From Alphaproteobacteria bacterium UBA7691 (GTDB taxonomy: Bacteria; Pseudomonadota; Alphaproteobacteria; Ferrovibrionales; Ferrovibrionaceae): DNA of 60,212 nt. Both the position numbers and the translations under genes were made by a program. Below, one piece after another: positions 1-7,649 of this stretch; within the stretch, counting starts at the first letter, position 1; each line of letters begins with the position of its first letter. The notes beneath the pieces are model-generated. The model did no database searches and was not told the DNA's origin. It was given only the letters and a program-made list of their open reading frames with translations. The stretch covers positions 10,722-70,933 of the forward strand of contig DLGP01000147.1 of the NCBI GenBank assembly GCA_002482765.1. The letters are read 5' to 3'.

Positions 1-1240
1 CCACATCCTGCTCCACCCGCACCAGGATACTGCCATCTTCAGGCGTGTATTTCACCGCATTGCTGAGCAGGTTGAGCAGCATCTGGCGCAGGCCGCGCCG
101 ATCCGCCAGCAGGCAGGCATTTGGTGGCGCCTCAACCCGCAGATCAAGATGATTGGCCGCCACCGTAGCCTGCACCAGCCGCAGGCATTCCTCGATCAGC
201 GGCAGCAGCGAAACGACCTCGCGATGCAGGCGGTATTTGCCGATTTCCAATGCTGAAAAATCCAGGATGTCATTGACCAGGCTGAGCAGATGCCCGGCGC
301 TTTCAACAATCAGGTTGCCATATTCGCGGTATTTGCCATGGCCGAGCGGGCCGTTGATTTCCAGCGCGATCATTTCGGCAAAGCCGATGATGCCGTTCAG
401 CGGCGTGCGCAATTCATGGCTCATATTGGCCAGGAACAGGCTTTTGCTACGGGCTGATTCGGCCGCCTGTTCCAGTGCATGCTGTAGGCGTGCTTCACGT
501 TCGTGGTGATGGCGGATATCGCGGTAGAAAGCCGTCAGCACCGCATGTTCATCCAGCTCGATGCGACGCGCACTGACTTCCACCGGTAGCAGGGCGCCGC
601 CGCTATGATGCAGCATGGCGCCGGCCGCCACCAGACGGTCGCCATGGCTGCCGGCCTCAAACAAGGCCACCAAGCCGCCGCCCAGCCCGGCCGGATGCAG
701 TTCACTTTCCAAGCGGCCGATCAGGCTGGCCGGGGCGCAGCCGAGCAATTCACCGGCTGCTGCGTTGGCGTCCAGTATCCGCCCATTCACCATATCCACC
801 ATCAGGATCGCATCCGGGCTACCCTCCATGATGGCGCGATGTTTACGCTCGGAGGCAATCGTCTTGGCTTGTGCCGCACGCCGCGCCGATACATCGCGCA
901 ACACCGCAATGATCACCGGCTCGCCGCCCTGCTGTGCCTTCAGAATAGAAGCTTCGGCGGGAAACAGGCTGCCATCGCGCCGCATGCCGGTAACCTCGCG
1001 GCGGCCATGCATCATATAGGCGGTAGCCGGTGCCTGCTCGAAACGCGCCACATGATGCTGGTGCGCCGCGCGTGCGCCAAGCGGGATCAGGGTTTCAAGC
1101 GGCTGGCCGACAATCTCCTCGCGGCTATAGCCGAACACCGCTTCGGCCATGCGGTTGAAATCCAGAATACGCTGATCCATGGCGATGGTGACAACGGCCT
1201 CCGGGATGAAGGCCAGCAGGCTATCCTGAATGTTGTTCAT
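1..1240 (-). CDS. PAS-PAS sensor histidine kinase, 3' end cut by window edge
   Basis: About 413 residues are visible. Two PAS domains (roughly residues 8-120 and 130-245) are followed by a HisKA dimerisation domain with the H-box SHELRTPLNGIIGF (phospho-acceptor His near residue 275) and the start of the ATPase domain (N-box LNLLSNAVKYTPEDGS). The window ends before the G boxes. No membrane segment is visible, so this part should be cytoplasmic and sense a ligand, redox state or oxygen through PAS. The ATG lies directly after the stop of the upstream chemoreceptor gene (0 bp gap), so the two are surely one operon. Whether a receiver domain follows outside the window cannot be seen. The kinase call is firm; the stimulus is unknown. 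Confidence 0.9.
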   Translation of the reverse strand, partial: MNNIQDSLLAFIPEAVVTIAMDQRILDFNRMAEAVFGYSREEIVGQPLETLIPLGARAAHQHHVARFEQAPATAYMMHGRREVTGMRRDGSLFPAEASILKAQQGGEPVIIAVLRDVSARRAAQAKTIASERKHRAIMEGSPDAILMVDMVNGRILDANAAAGELLGCAPASLIGRLESELHPAGLGGGLVALFEAGSHGDRLVAAGAMLHHSGGALLPVEVSARRIELDEHAVLTAFYRDIRHHHEREARLQHALEQAAESARSKSLFLANMSHELRTPLNGIIGFAEMIALEINGPLGHGKYREYGNLIVESAGHLLSLVNDILDFSALEIGKYRLHREVVSLLPLIEECLRLVQATVAANHLDLRVEAPPNACLLADRRGLRQMLLNLLSNAVKYTPEDGSILVRVEQDV

Positions 1241-2644
1241 TTATGCCGCGGCATCCTGCTGAGCATTCTGGCGGCCGGCAGCATCGAAGAAGGCGACCAG
1301 GCGGGTAAGCTGTGCGGCCTGATCCGACAAGGTGGCGGTGGCGGCGCTGTTCTCTTCCACCAAAGCCGAATTGCGCTGGGTAAGCTGATCGAGCGCGGCG
1401 ATGGCGGTGTTCACTTCTTCCAGCCCCTGGGCCTGCTCGCCACTGGCGCGGGCAATCTCGGTCACGATCACTGCTACGCGGTCGCTGGCTGTGTTGATTT
1501 CGGCCAGCGTATCGCCGCTGCGCCGCACATGCTGCACCCCGGCCTTGATCTGCTGGTTGGTCTGGCTGATCAGGCCCTTGATATCCCTGGAAGCACTGGC
1601 GGCACGCTGCGCCAGGGCGCGCACTTCCTGCGCCACAACAGCGAAGCCCTTTCCGGCTTCGCCGGCGCGCGCGGCTTCTACCGAGGCATTCAACGCCAGC
1701 AGGTTGGTCTGGAAAGCAATCTCGTCGATCAGGCTAACAATGCCGACAATTCGCTGCGAGCCAGCCTCGATCTGGTCCATCGCCAGCACCGCCTCGCGCA
1801 CAATCTCGCCGCCACGCTGCGCGGCATTTCGCGCCGTCAGGCTCAGTTCGCTCACTCTCTGGGCATTGCCGGCATTCTGCCGCACCGTATCGGTCAGCAG
1901 GGCCAGGGCAGCGGCGGTCTGCTCCAGTGTTGCCGCCTGGCTTTCGGTGCGCGAGGCCAGATCGCGGCCACCTTCCGCCAATTCGCCCGCCGCCGCCTCC
2001 AAGGCTGCGCTGCTCTGGGTGAGCCGGCCGGCCACATCGCGCAGCACCTGCACCGTGGCGCCGGTATGCTGCATCAGCAGGCCGAACTCCCCGGCATAGC
2101 CCGGCTCAACCCGCTGCGCCAGATTGCCGCGCGCCAGGCCGGCCATGATGCGGCTGAGGCTTTGCAGCACCGTAGCGGTGGCGCCAACCACTTCGTTGAT
2201 GCCTTGCGACAGGCCCAGCATGAAACCCTGTTTGCCTTCCAGTGGCAGCCGCTTGCCAAGATCACCGGCAGCAGCGGCAGAAACCAGATCGACGATTTCC
2301 GCCTCCAGCCGCACACCTTCATCGGCGCGCTGGCGCATACTCTCTCGTGCCCTATTGATGACCTCGGCCCCGCGGCGGAAATTGCCCACCATGCCGGTTT
2401 CGATAAATGGCCGGTAATACTGCCCTTCGGCGGCCAGGGTCAGCGAGGCGCTAGACTCGCGCAAATAGGCGTCGGTCAGGTCCAGCAGCCGGTTGACTGC
2501 GATAAGCGCCGCTGCATTTTCACCATAATCGCCCACATGCAGCACACGGGCGGAAAGGTCGCCGCGTGCCGCCCGGCCACATATTTCAGCCACCGCAGCC
2601 ATCGCGTCGCGCTGCTGCCGCGCCTTGCGTCCAAATATCAGCAT
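1241..2644 (-). CDS. Soluble methyl-accepting chemotaxis protein with HAMP-like repeats
   Basis: This 467-residue chemoreceptor has no hydrophobic segment long enough to span the membrane, so it should be cytoplasmic. The N-terminal third contains HAMP-like stretches (for example AAAGDLGKRL and LARGNLAQRV). The C-terminal half is the long coiled-coil signalling domain with the conserved hairpin tip around DEIAFQTNLLALNASVEAA, which contacts CheA and CheW. The frame is open further upstream, but that extension would overlap the PAS gene in another frame. The ATG at 2644 has a GGGGGA ribosome site and begins 25 bp after the PAS stop. A soluble receptor beside a PAS gene suggests energy or oxygen taxis, with the PAS protein as sensory partner (inference). 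Confidence 0.93.
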   Translation of the reverse strand: MLIFGRKARQQRDAMAAVAEICGRAARGDLSARVLHVGDYGENAAALIAVNRLLDLTDAYLRESSASLTLAAEGQYYRPFIETGMVGNFRRGAEVINRARESMRQRADEGVRLEAEIVDLVSAAAAGDLGKRLPLEGKQGFMLGLSQGINEVVGATATVLQSLSRIMAGLARGNLAQRVEPGYAGEFGLLMQHTGATVQVLRDVAGRLTQSSAALEAAAGELAEGGRDLASRTESQAATLEQTAAALALLTDTVRQNAGNAQRVSELSLTARNAAQRGGEIVREAVLAMDQIEAGSQRIVGIVSLIDEIAFQTNLLALNASVEAARAGEAGKGFAVVAQEVRALAQRAASASRDIKGLISQTNQQIKAGVQHVRRSGDTLAEINTASDRVAVIVTEIARASGEQAQGLEEVNTAIAALDQLTQRNSALVEENSAATATLSDQAAQLTRLVAFFDAAGRQNAQQDAAA

Positions 2645-2669
2645 GCCGCGTTTCCCCCATGTGATTTTG

Positions 2670-3194
2670 TCATTGCACGGCCAGGCCCAGTACAAACTGG
2701 TCATAACCCTGGCCATGCTCGGCCATTGCCGCATCCAGCCGCGCCAGGCTGGCCTGCAAACCGGCCTTGCGCTCGCCGCCAGCTTCCAGCCGCAACAGGT
2801 CGCGGTAGAGCGGTTCGATGGCGGCCAGCGCAGCGCGCTGTGGTTTGCGCCGGTTGGAATGATACCCATCGATCTCGCCGGCCAGGGTGTAGCTCGGCGT
2901 CACATGCGCCAGCACCCAATAATAATCGCCGTTCTTCGCCATGTTCTTGACATAGGCGAACACCTCACGGCCGGCCTGGATACGCTGCCAGAGCAACGCG
3001 AAAATCGCGCGTGGCATATCCGGATGGCGCACAATGGCATGCGGCTGGCCCAGCACCTCGCGTTCGCTGTAAAGCCCGACGCTGCAAAACACGTCGTTGA
3101 CATAAACCAGCCGTCCCTTCAGGTCGGTTTTTGACACGATAATGTCGTCGGCGTTGAAAAAGCGCTCCTGCAATGTCGGTTCTGGGCGTTTCAT
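2670..3194 (-). CDS. Stand-alone PAS domain protein (Aer-type sensor module)
   Basis: The product has 174 residues. Residues 15-115 form a PAS fold like that of aerotaxis receptors, with the motifs DLKGRLVYVNDVF, RHPDMP and KNGDYYWVLAHVTP. The rest is a helical tail ending at residue 174. There is no membrane segment and no output domain, so it must act through a partner. The obvious candidate is the soluble chemoreceptor encoded 25 bp downstream, giving a split version of the PAS-plus-MCP architecture found fused elsewhere. The ATG at 3194 is preceded by AGGAAAAGG. It is first in a three-gene operon (PAS, MCP, kinase). Whether it binds FAD or haem cannot be told from sequence alone. Confidence 0.88.
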   Translation of the reverse strand: MKRPEPTLQERFFNADDIIVSKTDLKGRLVYVNDVFCSVGLYSEREVLGQPHAIVRHPDMPRAIFALLWQRIQAGREVFAYVKNMAKNGDYYWVLAHVTPSYTLAGEIDGYHSNRRKPQRAALAAIEPLYRDLLRLEAGGERKAGLQASLARLDAAMAEHGQGYDQFVLGLAVQ

Positions 3195-3560
3195 GAACAG
3201 CCTTTTCCTGGCAATTGCCGCAAATAAGAATGGTGAGCTATGGGCAAGCGGGCGCGATTAAAGCGCTTTATTATTTGTATTTCTCCCGATGCTTATCGTT
3301 TTAGCGCGTCACGATATTGCAAAATATTAGTATTCAAATAACGAGACTTTTAAAGTTAAATTGTTTTTATTATTTATTTTAAATTTCACACAGAGCAATT
3401 TAATCGCCGAAAAATACTCTATATTACTTTGAGCATATCCAAAATCGTGTTTAATAAGGACGCTTTAACAATATTTTTTACCTTATTTTTGCACTTTATA
3501 CCGTTTACAGATTTACTATATACTTAAAATGATTGCAGTCCGGCTCACAATACAAGAACA
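3195..3560. other. AT-rich divergent intergenic region between PAS operon and regulator
   Basis: This 366 bp gene-free stretch is far richer in A and T than its surroundings. It must hold the promoters of the leftward PAS-MCP-kinase operon and the rightward regulator gene. A perfect 11-bp palindrome, ACTTTTAAAGT, lies at 3346-3356. A TTGCAC at 3489-3494, 17 bp from TTTACT, is a possible but weak rightward promoter. I found no open frame with a ribosome site and no RNA gene that I can name. Confidence 0.6.
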
Positions 3561-4253
3561 ATGACCATGTCTCGTCCAAACGCCTTACTGATTGGTTTTG
3601 CTGGGCAATTAGCCATCGATCTGACTGCTTTACTGGCTGAGGCGGGCTTCGAGCCGATAAGCGCCAGCCGCAGCGATATCACCTATGGTTTCCTGTCTGA
3701 TCAGCAGCACCACGCCGCGCTGGTGCATTTGCCGACCGGCAGCCAGAATACTTTTGAAATGCTGGCCAATCTGCGCAACCACACCGACATGCCGGTGATT
3801 GCAATCAGCGAAGCCGGCGATAGTGCCAGCCGCATCCGCGCCCTGGAAGCCGGCGCCAATGACGTGCTAAGCCAACCGCTGGATCAGGCCGAGTTGCTGG
3901 CCCGGCTGCACAGCCTGTTGCGCCGCTGCTATAGCTGCACCAAGATCGGCCGGCTGTGTTATGGCGATATCATCATCGACCAAGTGGAGCAGAGTTTCCG
4001 CTACCGCAGCCGCAATGTGCCGTTATCGCGGATGGAAATGCGGCTGCTGCGCCGGCTGGCCCAGGCGGATCAAAGCACCGTCAGCACCGAAACCCTGCTG
4101 AAAGACCTGTGGGGCATGGATAGCGACAGCCGGCGCCAGTCACTGCGCGTGCTGATCCGGCAATTACGCAACAAGATTGAAACCGACCCGCAGAATCCGA
4201 GCTTCCTGCTCAACGAACACGGCGTCGGCTACCGCCTGCGCCGGCTGGGCTGA
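3561..4253 (+). CDS. OmpR-type winged-helix regulator with degenerate receiver
   Basis: The product has 230 residues with the two-domain layout of OmpR/PhoB regulators. The C-terminal DNA-binding winged helix (about residues 130-230) is intact, with SRMEMRLLRRLAQ, the recognition helix RRQSLRVLIRQLRNKIE and the hairpin GVGYRLRRLG. The receiver (1-120) has lost its catalytic residues. The first strand (ALLIGFAG) has no acidic pair, the phospho-Asp region reads AALVHLP, and the usual Lys-Pro is SQP. It therefore probably cannot be phosphorylated normally and may act constitutively or by another input. It can start at 3561 or at an in-frame ATG two codons later. It is divergent from the chemosensory operon, which is a plausible target (inference). 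Confidence 0.88.
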   Translation: MTMSRPNALLIGFAGQLAIDLTALLAEAGFEPISASRSDITYGFLSDQQHHAALVHLPTGSQNTFEMLANLRNHTDMPVIAISEAGDSASRIRALEAGANDVLSQPLDQAELLARLHSLLRRCYSCTKIGRLCYGDIIIDQVEQSFRYRSRNVPLSRMEMRLLRRLAQADQSTVSTETLLKDLWGMDSDSRRQSLRVLIRQLRNKIETDPQNPSFLLNEHGVGYRLRRLG

Positions 4254-4343
4254 CCCGCCGCCATCGTCATACGCGGGCTAGACTCACGGCTGTCCGGTTC
4301 AGATTTTTGGTCGTTGACGACAGCCAGAATTCACCCCAAAGGC

Positions 4344-4440
4344 CGTCGTGGTCAGCGCAGGCCGACCACCCACGAGTGCTTTTTTCAGCGTGCTCTAAAC
4401 AAAGCAACACATGGATGGTACGCCTACGCGTACCATGACG
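4344..4440. repeat. REP-like palindrome pair, facing orientation (units C and D)
   Basis: Two extragenic palindromes lie between the converging ends of the regulator and GIY-YIG genes. Unit C (4344-4374) is forward: CGTCGTGG, a stem-loop, then CCACCCACG, with a few mismatches. Unit D (4409-4440) is inverted. It has a perfect 9-bp stem ATGGTACGC / GCGTACCAT around a 4-base loop and ends in ATGACG. The family framework is CGTCATGG-stem-CCATCCACG with variable inner stem bases. Unit D is followed by CTTTGTTG, as is unit F near 8340. Confidence 0.85.
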
Positions 4441-4494
4441 GTCTTTGTTGTTATGCCAAGCTGGGCCTACACGCCGGCATGCCTTGACCACGCC

Positions 4495-4785
4495 TCACTG
4501 CATCAACGTATCAAACAGATCGTCCCATGACGGGTTATCACGATGGATCAGCCGCACCTTCCAGGCGCGATTCCAGGTCTTGAGCGCTTTTTCACGCACG
4601 ATTGCGGCTTCGATACTGTCATGGCGTTCGATATAAACCAGCCGTCGCAAGCTATATCGTTGGGTGAACCCGGCAACGATGCCTGCGCGATGTTCACCAA
4701 TACGGCGCGGCAGATCGCTGGTCACGCCGATATAGAGAATACCATTCGGCTTGTTGGTGAGGATATAGACCCATCCACCCCGCAT
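4495..4785 (-). CDS. Small GIY-YIG nuclease-domain protein
   Basis: The 96-residue product consists of little more than one GIY-YIG domain. GGWVYILTNKP and GILYIGVTSDLPRR carry the two signature strands, IGEHR supplies the catalytic Arg region, and EAAIVREKALKTWNR carries the expected Glu. It is of the short UvrC/Slx1-like class common in proteobacteria, whose members are predicted single-strand or structure-specific nucleases. The frame is open for 48 more codons upstream, but that part would read through two palindromic repeats. The ATG at 4785 has the site AGGAAA and the usual N terminus. The gene is flanked on both sides by inverted REP pairs. A DNA-repair role or a role in repeat mobility are both possible. 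Confidence 0.9.
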   Translation of the reverse strand: MRGGWVYILTNKPNGILYIGVTSDLPRRIGEHRAGIVAGFTQRYSLRRLVYIERHDSIEAAIVREKALKTWNRAWKVRLIHRDNPSWDDLFDTLMQ

Positions 4786-4840
4786 GGCCCATTTCCTGTC
4801 ATTTCGCAGCGCGACTGGCTCGCTGGCAGCAAAATCAAAA

Positions 4841-4930
4841 CGTGGATGGTCGGCCTGCGCCGACCATGACGGATAATATAAGAGCATACAGTATAAAGTC
4901 GTCATGGTCGGCGCAGGCCGACCATCCACG
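4841..4930. repeat. REP-like palindrome pair, perfect inverted copies (units A and B)
   Basis: Unit A (4841-4871, inverted) and unit B (4900-4930, forward) are perfect inverted copies of each other over 35 bp when the adjoining four A or T bases are included (4837-4871 and 4900-4934). Each unit is itself a hairpin, with stem ATGGTCGGC / GCCGACCAT around a 4-base loop and the asymmetric flanks CGTC and CCACG. The pair is separated by 28 bp of AT-rich spacer. It lies between the GIY-YIG start codon and the end of the dehydrogenase gene. Confidence 0.92.
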
Positions 4931-4953
4931 TTTTTCTCAGCCTTGCGCGGGCC

Positions 4954-6120
4954 CTACCAGGCCGCTTCCAGCAGGCCGATGATATCCTGTGTGTCCTGGA
5001 TCGGCCGTGGGTTGGTGCGCACCCAGAGATTTTCCATGGCGCCCTCGGCGATCTTGCCGAACTGGGTTTTATCCACCTTGAGATCGCGCAGCCGCCCGGG
5101 CTGGCCGAGTTGCGCGATCAGATCCGCCACAGCGGCGGCCGCATCGCCATCGGCGCGGCCCAGCGCCGCCGCAATACGCGCCTGCTGCGGCGCGGTGTGG
5201 GGCAGATTGTAGCGCATCACCTGCGGCAGCATGATGCAGGAGGTGTGGCCATGGCTCATGCCGGTGACGGCGCCCAGGCTGTGGCCGATGCCGTGGCTGG
5301 CGCCATAGGGCACGCGCAGGATGCCGAAGCCGGAGAGCCAGGCGGCTTGCAGGCATGCCAGCCGCGCCGCCATATCCGCTGCATCACGCTGGCTTTGCGG
5401 CAGCGCCTGCGCAAACAGCCTGAGCGCATGCAGCGAGGTGGCTTCGATCAGCGGCGAGGGCTGGATCGAACAGATACCTTCCACGGCATGATCGATGGCG
5501 CGGATGGCGGTGGATAGCCATAGCCATTGCGGGGTATGCACGGTCACGGCTGGGTCAAGAATTACAGCGGCAGCGCCGATCTCGCGCCCGACATAGCCAT
5601 GTTTGATCTGCCGCTCCGGATCGGTGCAGCCGCCGAAATTCGAGAATTCCGCCGCCGAAAGTGTGGTGGACAGCACAATCTGGCGCATTGGCGGCGGCTT
5701 GATCGCCGGCATGAAGCGGCTGCCATCGGGATTGGCGCGCAGGTGATAATCGTCTAGCTGCTCGGGCCGGGTCAGATCATGCGCCAGCACGATCAGCGCC
5801 ACCTTCACCGTGTCGATGGCAGTGCCGCCGCCAAAGGTCAGGATCAGATCAGGCGTGGCGGCGCGAATAGCCTCGGCGCAGGCAATCACGCTCGGGCGCG
5901 GCGTATGCTCGCGGCATTCATCGAAGGTGCCGACATGGCGCGGCCCCAGCGCCTGCCGGATATTCTCCACCGCATCGGTCTGCCGGTTCAGGGTTTTGCT
6001 GGTGACGATAAAGATGCGGCTGGCGCCGCGCCGCTCGGCTTCTTCCAGCACCGCCTCGGCGGCCGGCTTGCCCCAGATCACCCGGTCTTGCGCCAGGAAT
6101 TCATGTATGCCCGCATTCAT
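4954..6120 (-). CDS. Iron-containing alcohol dehydrogenase family protein
   Basis: The 388-residue protein is of normal length for the type III (iron-dependent) alcohol dehydrogenase / maleylacetate reductase superfamily. The N-terminal half carries the dinucleotide motif GGGTAID at 97-103. The C-terminal half has AIDHAVEG and GASHGIGHSLGA with the conserved histidines. In the first metal motif the usual acidic residue (GMDAxxHA in alcohol dehydrogenases) is Arg (AIRAIDHAVEG), so the metal site is incomplete and the substrate may differ from simple alcohols. It lies 49 bp downstream of the aminotransferase gene on the same strand, which suggests that it reduces or oxidises the aldehyde or keto product of that enzyme (inference). 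Confidence 0.88.
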   Translation of the reverse strand: MNAGIHEFLAQDRVIWGKPAAEAVLEEAERRGASRIFIVTSKTLNRQTDAVENIRQALGPRHVGTFDECREHTPRPSVIACAEAIRAATPDLILTFGGGTAIDTVKVALIVLAHDLTRPEQLDDYHLRANPDGSRFMPAIKPPPMRQIVLSTTLSAAEFSNFGGCTDPERQIKHGYVGREIGAAAVILDPAVTVHTPQWLWLSTAIRAIDHAVEGICSIQPSPLIEATSLHALRLFAQALPQSQRDAADMAARLACLQAAWLSGFGILRVPYGASHGIGHSLGAVTGMSHGHTSCIMLPQVMRYNLPHTAPQQARIAAALGRADGDAAAAVADLIAQLGQPGRLRDLKVDKTQFGKIAEGAMENLWVRTNPRPIQDTQDIIGLLEAAW

Positions 6121-6169
6121 GCGGTGCCTCCCCGTCAGTTTCGCTGCCCTGACGGGGAGTATGGCCGGA

Positions 6170-7495
6170 TCAGTCGACCTGCTTCAACACTTTGCCGAGA
6201 ATGCCGAAGATCTCGTCAATATGGCCCTTGTTGAGGATCAGCGGCGGCGACAGCGCAATGGTGTCGCCGGTCAGCCGCGCCATCAGGCCCTGCTCGAAGC
6301 ATTTCACAAACACCTCGTAGCCGCGCTTGGTCGGCGCATTCTCACGCGGCGCCAGTTCGATGGCTGCCATGATGCCGATATTGCGGATATCGATCACATG
6401 CGGCAGGCCCTTCAGGCTATGCGCGGCATCTTCCCAATAGGGCGCCAGGGCGGCGGCATTCTCAAAAATGCCTTCATCGCGATACACATCCAGCGTCGCC
6501 AGGCCGGCGGCGCAGGCCAGGGCATGGGCCGAATAGGTATAGCCGTGGAACAGTTCGATCATATGCTCCGGCCCCTGCATGAAGGCATCAAACACATGCT
6601 TGCGGGTGAACACGGCAGCAGCCGGCACGGCGGCATTGGTCAGGCCCTTGGCAGTGGTCATCAGATCGGGGATGACGCCGAAGGTTTCAGCCGCGAAAGC
6701 TGTGCCGGTGCGGCCGAAGCCGGTGATAACCTCATCAAAGATCAGCAGGATGCCATGCTTGTCGCAAATCTGCCGCAGCTTCTGCAAATAGCCCTTGGGC
6801 GGCGGCAGCACGCCGGTGGAACCGGCCACCGGCTCAACGATCACGGCGGCGATGGTGCTGGCATCATGCAAAGCCACAATCCGCTCCAGATCGTCGGCCA
6901 GATGTGCGCCCCAATCCGGCAGGCCCTTGGAAAACGCCATGTCCTTCAAGGAATGGGTATGCGGCAGATGATCCACGCCGGCCAGCATCGGGCCGAATAC
7001 CTTGCGGTTGGACACGATGCCGCCAACCGAAATACCGCCGAAGCCGACGCCGTGATAGCCACGTTCGCGGCCGATCAGCCGGGTGCGGGCGCCCTCGCCA
7101 CGCGCCCGATGATAGGCCAGCGCAATCTTGAGCGCGGTATCCACCGCTTCCGAGCCGGAATTGGCAAAGAACACATGCTTGAGATCACCCGGCGCCAGAT
7201 GCGCCAGCCGGGCGGCGAATTCAAACGCCTTGGGATGGCCCATCTGGAAGGTGGGGGCAAAATCCATTTCTGCCGCCTGCTTCTGGATCGCATCCACAAT
7301 CGGCTGGCGGCAATGGCCGGCATTGACGCACCACAGGCCGGCCGAGCCATCGATCACCTGGCGGCCGTCATGGGTGGTGTAATGCATGTCCTTGGCGCCA
7401 ACCAGCAGGCGCGGATTGGCCTTGAACTGGCGGTTGGCGGTGAATGGCATCCACCAGGATTCCAGATCGTTGGGTACGGCGGCAGTCTGGCCCAT
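6170..7495 (-). CDS. Class III aminotransferase, omega-amino acid:pyruvate type
   Basis: This 441-residue PLP enzyme has the class III layout: substrate loop DGSAGLWCVNAGHCR, PLP phosphate motif ANSGSEAVDTALK, FDEVITGFGRTG, and the Schiff-base lysine in TTAKGLTNAAVP. Overall it looks most like beta-alanine/omega-amino acid:pyruvate transaminases. The start at 7495 follows AAGGAGAG; an upstream ATG in frame has no ribosome site and would encode an arginine-rich tail. It is transcribed divergently from a XRE-cupin regulator, with a dyad in the shared gap. The likely role is deamination of an omega-amino acid or diamine brought in for catabolism, with the dehydrogenase downstream acting next. 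Confidence 0.92.
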   Translation of the reverse strand: MGQTAAVPNDLESWWMPFTANRQFKANPRLLVGAKDMHYTTHDGRQVIDGSAGLWCVNAGHCRQPIVDAIQKQAAEMDFAPTFQMGHPKAFEFAARLAHLAPGDLKHVFFANSGSEAVDTALKIALAYHRARGEGARTRLIGRERGYHGVGFGGISVGGIVSNRKVFGPMLAGVDHLPHTHSLKDMAFSKGLPDWGAHLADDLERIVALHDASTIAAVIVEPVAGSTGVLPPPKGYLQKLRQICDKHGILLIFDEVITGFGRTGTAFAAETFGVIPDLMTTAKGLTNAAVPAAAVFTRKHVFDAFMQGPEHMIELFHGYTYSAHALACAAGLATLDVYRDEGIFENAAALAPYWEDAAHSLKGLPHVIDIRNIGIMAAIELAPRENAPTKRGYEVFVKCFEQGLMARLTGDTIALSPPLILNKGHIDEIFGILGKVLKQVD

Positions 7496-7610
7496 GGCGG
7501 CTCTCCTTAAGGCATAAACGCAATGCCGGAGTCTCAACCGAAGCGGCGGCGGAAACAACGCTTTTATGCTTGGCCTAAGTGCTTGATATTGATATGGCAG
7601 CGCAAACACC

Positions 7611-7626
7611 GTTAAATATATTCAAC
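7611..7626. promoter_or_regulatory. Candidate operator dyad between aminotransferase and XRE-cupin genes
   Basis: GTTAAATATATTCAAC is a 16-bp inverted repeat broken by a single mismatched pair. It lies 23 bp before the regulator start and 115 bp before the aminotransferase start. Position, symmetry and the divergent layout fit autoregulation and control of the aminotransferase by the XRE-cupin protein. This is inference from position only. Confidence 0.45.
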
Positions 7627-7649
7627 AGCGAAACACGGGCGGCACTGCA

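Noticed and set aside
605..2950. A 781-codon open frame on the plus strand
   Set aside because: It runs antisense to the chemoreceptor and PAS genes, has no family-like motifs, and is rich in His, Gln and Gly as expected for the reverse of GC-rich coding DNA.
4786..4929. A longer GIY-YIG protein starting at 4929
   Set aside because: The extra 48 codons read straight through two palindromic repeats, and the ATG at 4785 has its own ribosome site and the usual family start.
5810..7510. A 566-codon plus-strand open frame
   Set aside because: It is antisense to the dehydrogenase and aminotransferase genes, whose motifs are unmistakable, and has no ribosome site or recognisable domain.
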